From NCBI GenBank assembly GCA_044344935.1, contig JBIJCA010000171.1:1-9808 (forward strand): a DNA stretch of 9,808 nt, written 5' to 3'. Positions 1 to 3,810 of this stretch are shown one piece after another. How positions within the stretch are numbered: position 1 is the stretch's first letter; each line of letters begins with the position of its first letter. The translations under genes and the position numbers were made by a program. This DNA comes from Aquimonas sp044344935. GTDB lineage: Bacteria; Pseudomonadota; Gammaproteobacteria; Xanthomonadales; Xanthomonadaceae. The notes beneath the pieces are model-generated. The model was not told where the DNA came from. It saw only the letters and a program-made list of their open reading frames with translations, and did no database searches.

Positions 1-719
1 ATCTGCTGCTTGAGCAGACGGCCGTCGGCGCCGATCCGCCAGATCAACAGCCCGCTGCCGCCCAGCACATCCAGCGAGCCGAAGTTCCACTGCGTGCCGT
101 CGGCCTCGCTCAGCGGATGCGCAGAGAAGGGCGCGGCCTCCATGCCGGTGGCCCAGGTCACCGGGCCCAGAGTGTCCAGCGTATCGGGATGCAGCTCGTA
201 GGCCGAGCCGGCCTCCCACAGCGCGAACAGCCGGCCGTTGATGACGGTGACCGAGGTGTTGGCGACGTTGACGTCATCGTTGTTGCGCACCGGAACAGCC
301 TCGGCGACCCGCGAACCTGCCGCCGGCAGCAGGAAGCGTCCGGCCTTCTGCTCGCGCTGGTACTTGGAGGTGCCGACCATGCGGGCGCGATGCGAGATGC
401 CCTGCGGCGTGATCGTCCACGCATGCACAAGGCCATCGCCATCGAACCAGTGCGTGTAGCGCTGACCGGCGCGCTCGAACAGGGCCGGCCCGTTGCGGTA
501 GAGGGTGCCGGCCAGACCCTCGGGCAGGCGCCCTTCGAGCGTGACTTGGCTCGGCCCGAAGGTCTCACCGTCGATGTTCTGCCAGCCGGCCAGGTAGGGA
601 CGCGCGGCGCGACTGCGGGCGACCGCATCGATCGCACTGTCGGCACGCAGCAGGTGCGGCGTCAGCAGCAGTCCGCCGGCGGCAGCTGCAAGTGAACCCA
701 GGAAGCGACGACGGTTCAT
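1..719 (-). CDS. Tat-exported carotenoid oxygenase (RPE65/CCD family), partial, C-terminus off the window
   Basis: These are non-haem Fe(II) dioxygenases that cleave carotenoids, apocarotenoids or stilbenes at a double bond; the substrate here cannot be told. I read 239 residues from ATG at 717-719, and the frame is still open at base 1. Residues 3-8 are RRRFLG followed by an Ala/Gly/Leu-rich segment, a twin-arginine signal, so the protein is probably periplasmic. Family landmarks follow in order: LPEGLAGTLYRNGP (65-78), HWFDGDGLVHAW (90-101), NTSVTVINGRLFALWEAG (154-171), and FSAHPLSEADG (198-208). His201 in the last matches the first of the four iron-binding histidines of the family; the other three would lie off the window. 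A GGAG-type Shine-Dalgarno sits about 6 nt before the ATG. It is the second gene of an operon, 16 bp after the DUF2141 gene. The family is firm; the specific reaction is unknown. Confidence 0.93.
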   Translation of the reverse strand, partial: MNRRRFLGSLAAAAGGLLLTPHLLRADSAIDAVARSRAARPYLAGWQNIDGETFGPSQVTLEGRLPEGLAGTLYRNGPALFERAGQRYTHWFDGDGLVHAWTITPQGISHRARMVGTSKYQREQKAGRFLLPAAGSRVAEAVPVRNNDDVNVANTSVTVINGRLFALWEAGSAYELHPDTLDTLGPVTWATGMEAAPFSAHPLSEADGTQWNFGSLDVLGGSGLLIWRIGADGRLLKQQ

Positions 720-735
720 GGCGGGCTCCGGGGCT

Positions 736-1176
736 TCAGCGCAGGCGCAGCTGGATGCGGGTGCCGGCCTCGACCAGCTCGATGCGCGCTTCTTCGAACG
801 TGGCCTTGCGCATCACCTCGGGGTTGTTGCTGAAGCCGTAGCCCTCGATCGGCATGCCCATGAAGTTCGAGTCCAGTTCGCCGTTGCCGTTCTGGTCATG
901 CATCACCTGCACGGCATAGTTGCCGGGTGCCAGCCCCTCGAAGCTCAGCACGGCGCTGTCGCCAGTCGGTGCATGCAGCTGCGCTGCGACCGGCGGGGCC
1001 TTGCCGTCCCAGCCTTCCGCGCTGCCGTGCACGGCGACCATCAACTGGCCCTCGGTGCTGCGGATGTCGGTGATCTCGATCTCCAGCGTGCCGGCAGTCG
1101 CGAACGCACTCACGCTCAGTGCCAGAGTCAGAACGCCGCTGCGAACGATGGAACGGAAGGCGGTCGTCGTTGACAT
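736..1176 (-). CDS. DUF2141 family secreted protein
   Basis: A 146-residue protein with a Sec signal peptide (hydrophobic core about 13-26, cleavage likely after the AFATA segment near residue 28). The mature part is a small beta-rich domain of the DUF2141 type, recognised by MHDQNGNGELDSNF (92-105), a D-x-N-x-NG-x-LD acidic loop that looks able to bind a metal such as calcium, followed by GMPIEGYGFSNNP (107-119). The length is normal for the family and the protein is probably periplasmic. The biochemical role of DUF2141 is not established. From memory these genes are often neighbours of carotenoid-related genes, and here the next gene is a carotenoid oxygenase 16 bp downstream, so the two are almost certainly co-transcribed. 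The ATG at 1174-1176 is preceded by GGAG at about 7 nt spacing. A role in handling carotenoid substrate or product in the periplasm is only inference. Confidence 0.93.
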   Translation of the reverse strand: MSTTTAFRSIVRSGVLTLALSVSAFATAGTLEIEITDIRSTEGQLMVAVHGSAEGWDGKAPPVAAQLHAPTGDSAVLSFEGLAPGNYAVQVMHDQNGNGELDSNFMGMPIEGYGFSNNPEVMRKATFEEARIELVEAGTRIQLRLR

Positions 1177-1246
1177 GGGTGTCTCCAGTGGCAGGACCTT
1201 GCGGCCGGTGGAAACAGTCTCCGCGCCGCACAGCCATTCCGGCAGG

Positions 1247-1258
1247 TGACCGCGGTCA
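1247..1258. promoter_or_regulatory. Perfect 12-bp palindrome TGACCGCGGTCA, candidate operator
   Basis: TGACCGCGGTCA is identical to its reverse complement and lies about 70 bp upstream of the DUF2141 start, where an operator for the DUF2141-oxygenase operon would be expected. It is itself enclosed by 7-bp inverted arms, CGGCAGG (1240-1246) and CCTGCCG (1268-1274). Its size and symmetry would suit a dimeric repressor, but no regulator gene is in view and I cannot name one. A G/C-rich 12-bp palindrome can occur by chance in this composition. Confidence 0.4.
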
Positions 1259-1277
1259 TGCGCGGGGCCTGCCGAAA

Positions 1278-1300
1278 GTCACTTCAGGTACCGAGGTGAC
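1278..1300. promoter_or_regulatory. Imperfect 23-bp dyad with GTCAC/GTGAC ends, candidate second operator
   Basis: Ends GTCAC (1278-1282) and GTGAC (1296-1300) are inverted; the stem pairs over 8 positions with one G-T pair, then breaks near the centre. The right arm lies in AGGTGAC (1294-1300), which repeats AGGTGAC (1244-1250) exactly 50 bp away, about five helical turns. Together with the neighbouring 12-bp palindrome this makes four TGAC/GTCA half-sites within 54 bp upstream of the DUF2141 operon. Function is inferred from position only. Confidence 0.35.
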
Positions 1301-1681
1301 TCGGAGCGGGCAGGCCGAAGCGGAAGCACGCAGGGGGGCGCTTGTTCACCCGGCGTCCGATCCGGCCCCAGTCTCCGTTCGTGGTCCACGGGTGCGCACA
1401 AGGAAGGATCGCTCGCCGCGAAGAGCCCGGCCGGGTGGGCGCGCAGGCATACGCATGCAAAGACGCGAATCGGCGCTTGCGGACGCTGGGCGAGCCGCTC
1501 GTAGCGCCGCTGGCGGCGCTGACGGCAGAATCCCTGCGGGTGGCTCAGCCGGCGTGCAACCGCGCAAGTCACGCGAGGCCTGATCGCGGTGAGTGGAACC
1601 AGATGCGCAGGGCTGCGCGCGGACCAAGCACGCACGGCCGCCAGCACTTCAGACGAAAGGAGCGATCCGCTGAACCGCGGA
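1301..1681. other. Non-coding or unassigned stretch between operons
   Basis: There is no convincing gene here. Long open frames exist on both strands, for example plus-strand 1342-1695, but they overlap each other, lack Shine-Dalgarno sequences, give Arg/Pro/Ala-rich translations typical of GC-rich non-coding frames, and show no family motif. The plus-strand frame would also run into the end of the convergent cytochrome gene. I see no tRNA, riboswitch core or clear terminator. The one structured element is the GTAG-headed palindrome at 1501-1520, listed separately. Confidence 0.5.
1501..1520. repeat. GTAG-headed perfect palindrome, REP-like
   Basis: AGCGCCGC (1503-1510) and GCGGCGCT (1513-1520) are perfect inverted 8-bp arms separated by TG, and the left arm overlaps GTAG at 1501-1504. 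REP elements mobilised by RAYT (IS200-like tyrosine) transposases in gammaproteobacteria, such as SMAG in Stenotrophomonas, have a GTAG-type tetranucleotide followed by a short palindrome. Only one copy is visible and no RAYT gene is in the window, so the assignment is tentative. Confidence 0.3.
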
Positions 1682-2365
1682 CTAGTCGCAGCTGAGTCCG
1701 GGCAGGGGAGTCAGCTGGATCAGCTGCATCTGCTGGCGCCCGTCTAGGCCGTCGAGCACGCCCTCGGCCCTGCGGCAGTCAATGAAACGCAGGTCCAATC
1801 GCCCCCAGGGTGGGCGGCGGATGTCAGCCGGATTGAAGCCACCGAAGCGGCCACCCTCGACCGCCAGCAGCGGAATGCTGAAGACCTCGCCGTAGCGCGG
1901 CTGCTTGACGGTGTTGCCCACAAGGAACAGGTTACTGCCGTCGTTGCGATGGCCGTAGAAGGTCACCACGATCAGATCCCCCTGCATCACCGTGAGGGTA
2001 AAGCCCTGACCCGAACTCGCGGGCTCGTACCAGTTGCCACTGAGCGCTCGGATGTCGCGGATGGCCCCGGGCGCCAGGCTGTCCAGCCAGGCCTGGATGT
2101 CCGCCACGTCAACCGCGCTCAACTGGCCCTGCAGGAAGCGCATGGGCGCGATGGCCTCCAGTGCGGTGCGCACACCATCCGGCACGCCGATCGCCTGGCG
2201 CGGACGGTCGAGACGCGGGTCGAGGTCGTGGCATTGACCGCAGACCTCGCGATAGCGCTGCTGCCCGCGCTGCGGATCGGGTGCACCGCTCTGTGCCGTG
2301 GCTTCAACGCTCAGCCCCATCAGCAGGGCCAGCACCAGCCCGATCCGCGCAACCCGAACAGTCAT
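1682..2365 (-). CDS. Exported monohaem cytochrome c fused to a beta-rich 'SGNWY' domain
   Basis: A 227-residue protein with a Sec signal peptide (hydrophobic stretch 8-20, cleavage likely after ATAQ near 25). Residues 30-98 look like a class I cytochrome c domain: CGQCH (42-46) attaches one haem covalently with His46 as ligand, and Met75 in APMRFLQGQLSAVDVADIQAWL is the likely second axial ligand before the last helix. Residues 107-227 form a separate beta-rich domain beginning LSGNWYEPASSGQGFTLTV, with late cysteines at 197 and 226 and the ending QLTPLPGLSC; I associate this domain from memory with secreted Xanthomonadales proteins, and its function is unknown. The protein should be periplasmic or surface-facing. 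ATG at 2363-2365 has AGAGGTG upstream at good spacing. It is transcribed divergently from the barrel gene. An electron-transfer role follows from the haem motif; the partner is unknown. Confidence 0.9.
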   Translation of the reverse strand: MTVRVARIGLVLALLMGLSVEATAQSGAPDPQRGQQRYREVCGQCHDLDPRLDRPRQAIGVPDGVRTALEAIAPMRFLQGQLSAVDVADIQAWLDSLAPGAIRDIRALSGNWYEPASSGQGFTLTVMQGDLIVVTFYGHRNDGSNLFLVGNTVKQPRYGEVFSIPLLAVEGGRFGGFNPADIRRPPWGRLDLRFIDCRRAEGVLDGLDGRQQMQLIQLTPLPGLSCD

Positions 2366-2407
2366 GGCGACACCTCTCGCGCCTCAGGCCTCGAAGTGTG
2401 CATCGAC

Positions 2408-2451
2408 CCTGTTGCAGGACCGTGGCAGCGCTGCCGTCCGCCTGCAACAGG
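2408..2451. promoter_or_regulatory. 44-bp concentric dyad midway between divergent genes, candidate shared operator or hairpin
   Basis: The outer arms CCTGTTGCAGG (2408-2418) and CCTGCAACAGG (2441-2451) are perfect inverted 11-mers. Between them GGCAGCGCTGCC (2424-2435) is a perfect 12-bp palindrome with the same centre (2429.5). The centre is about 64 bp from each of the two start codons (2365 on minus, 2493 on plus). This geometry suits a regulator binding as paired dimers and controlling both genes; as RNA it would fold into a strong hairpin in either leader. I see no T-tract, so a simple terminator is unlikely. I find no clear -10/-35 pair on either side. Confidence 0.6.
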
Positions 2452-2492
2452 CCTTCGCTAGGCTCCACTGCATCTTCGTCGTGGAATCGAAC

Positions 2493-3428
2493 ATGCCCAG
2501 CCGTCCGTTGACTGTCTGCCCGCAGCTGCGCGTGCGTGTGCGCTTCGCGGGCCTCGCGCTGGGGCTTGCGATGGCACCCGCCGCATCGGCGCAATTGATC
2601 AACGACAGCCGCGAGCATGTGGCCTTCGACTCTCCCGAGGGCTGGGCGATGGCCTGGGTGACCTCAAGTTCCCTGATGACAGGTTTCGGCGGCCCGCCGA
2701 CGGGAGCCCCGGGCCGCGTGTTCATGAGCGTCGACTTCGGCAGCATTCCGCACTTGAGCACATCGCAGCAGCGGGTGGGCTTTGGCGGGCTGAAAGACGA
2801 GGACCTGAACAAGTCACCGCTGTTCGGGCGGCTGCGCCTCGGCCTCAAGCTGCCAGCGCGCTGGCATGCCGAGCTGGGCTGGACGCCGCCGCTGCGCATC
2901 GACGGCGCGCGCGCTCGCGATCTGTTCGCACTGGCGGTGGGGCGATCCCTCATCGAGCGCGACCGCTGGCGGTGGACCCTGCGCCTGCACGGCCAGCATG
3001 GCCAGGTGCAGGGCGACATCACCTGCCCGCGAGCGCTCGCCGGCAACCCCGATCGCAGCATCAACCGCTACGGCTGCATCGAAGCCTCGACCGACCGCAT
3101 CGCCCTGCGCTACTACGCGCTGGAATCGAGCTTCGCCTGGGGCCCTGCCGGCGGTCTCCGCGGACATGCCAGCCTGGGCTTGGCGCGGTTCGAGCCTGTG
3201 GTGCAGGTCGAGGCGCGCTCGGCCAATCTCATCAGTCGCCCCCGCCTGAGCAGCAGCGGTGAGGCGCCCTACTTCGCCCTCGGGGTGTCGAGACCGCTTT
3301 CCCGCCGATGGGAGGCTGCGGTCGAAGCCCTGTACGTGCCCCTGCAGGTCGAGCGCCGCGACCGCGCAGGCGAGAACGATCCTTACTGGAGCCTGCGGCT
3401 GCAGCTGCGCTACCGCGGTTCTGACTGA
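2493..3428 (+). CDS. Exported beta-rich protein, putative outer-membrane beta-barrel, function unknown
   Basis: A 311-residue protein. The start is chosen at ATG 2493 because it begins a clean Sec signal peptide: basic N-region (RVRVR, 13-17), hydrophobic core 18-30 and cleavage after ASA (31-33). The frame stays open upstream, but those codons would bury the signal. The mature chain has many short amphipathic beta strands, for example at 111-120, 124-130, 144-150, 158-170, 204-216, 223-239, 259-266, 271-286 and 298-307, ending YWSLRLQLRYRGSD, which resembles outer-membrane barrels. Cys178 (DITCPR) and Cys195 (RYGCIE) could form a disulfide across a loop. I do not recognise the family. The Shine-Dalgarno is weak (GTGGAA). 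It is divergent from the cytochrome fusion gene with a symmetric dyad between them, so the two may be co-regulated. There is no operon partner downstream. Confidence 0.75.
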   Translation: MPSRPLTVCPQLRVRVRFAGLALGLAMAPAASAQLINDSREHVAFDSPEGWAMAWVTSSSLMTGFGGPPTGAPGRVFMSVDFGSIPHLSTSQQRVGFGGLKDEDLNKSPLFGRLRLGLKLPARWHAELGWTPPLRIDGARARDLFALAVGRSLIERDRWRWTLRLHGQHGQVQGDITCPRALAGNPDRSINRYGCIEASTDRIALRYYALESSFAWGPAGGLRGHASLGLARFEPVVQVEARSANLISRPRLSSSGEAPYFALGVSRPLSRRWEAAVEALYVPLQVERRDRAGENDPYWSLRLQLRYRGSD

Positions 3429-3733
3429 GCGCATCCCGGACCGCTGCGCCGACCTCGGGAAGCGACGCTGACACCAACGAGAGCAGACAGCCGTGCAGGG
3501 CGATGCCTGAGCAGAAACATGAGTGCGCGCCGGCAGGGAGCCAGGCGCAGGCTGAGGCGCTGCGCCGGTCAACTTCGTCGGTCATGCTCGCAGCCGATCG
3601 CACAAGCGCCGAGTCATCGGCATGGCAGGTGGGTTCAGCGTCAACGGCGCACTGGCGCGCGATCAGCCGGCCTCGCGGTCTTCTGAATCCGAGCTCTGCC
3701 TTCCCCGGTGCCGCAGGCCCAGGCCCGGTCGCC
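3429..3733. other. Intergenic stretch upstream of valS, no gene seen
   Basis: About 300 bp with no supported gene. Open frames here have Arg/Ser/Pro-rich translations without motifs or Shine-Dalgarno sequences. A 7-bp hairpin, GGCGCAG (3544-3550) with CTGCGCC (3560-3566), has a 9-nt loop but no following T-tract, so a terminator role for the barrel gene is weak. The frame of valS is open upstream to an ATG at 3622, but the promoter at 3734 and the family's usual N-terminus argue against that start. Confidence 0.5.
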
Positions 3734-3739
3734 TACAAT
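3734..3739 (+). promoter_or_regulatory. Probable -10 element of the valS promoter (TACAAT)
   Basis: TACAAT matches the sigma-70 -10 consensus TATAAT at five of six positions and stands out in very GC-rich DNA, in the setting GCCTACAATTGCC. It predicts a transcript start near 3746 and a leader of about 65 nt before the valS ATG. No good TTGACA-like -35 is present at 16-18 bp (CCGCAG at 3711-3716), so expression may rely on an extended context or another factor. I see no T-box or other known leader structure. Confidence 0.55.
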
Positions 3740-3810
3740 TGCCACCCCCTTTCGACCCCGGAGCGGGCGCCGCGCGCAGGTTTGCGCTGTCGGCCCCATC
3801 GAACGCGCGC

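Noticed and set aside
117..695. 192-codon plus-strand open frame opposite the carotenoid oxygenase
   Set aside because: The minus-strand frame carries the conserved oxygenase motifs and a Tat signal; the plus-strand translation has none.
1181..1300. Possible ECF-sigma promoter (GGAAT-like -35) for the DUF2141 operon
   Set aside because: No matching -10 at a credible spacing could be assigned without guessing the sigma factor.
2298..2492. Longer start for the barrel gene at 2298
   Set aside because: It would overlap the divergent cytochrome gene, include the dyad, and bury the signal peptide that begins at 2493.
3544..3566. 7-bp hairpin as intrinsic terminator of the barrel gene
   Set aside because: It lies about 115 bp past the stop, has a 9-nt loop and no T-tract; such stems are frequent by chance in GC-rich DNA.
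3622..3810. In-frame N-terminal extension of valS by 63 residues
   Set aside because: The extension is Arg/Pro/Ser-rich and unlike any ValS, a TACAAT promoter element lies within it, and the start at 3811 gives the normal N-terminus.
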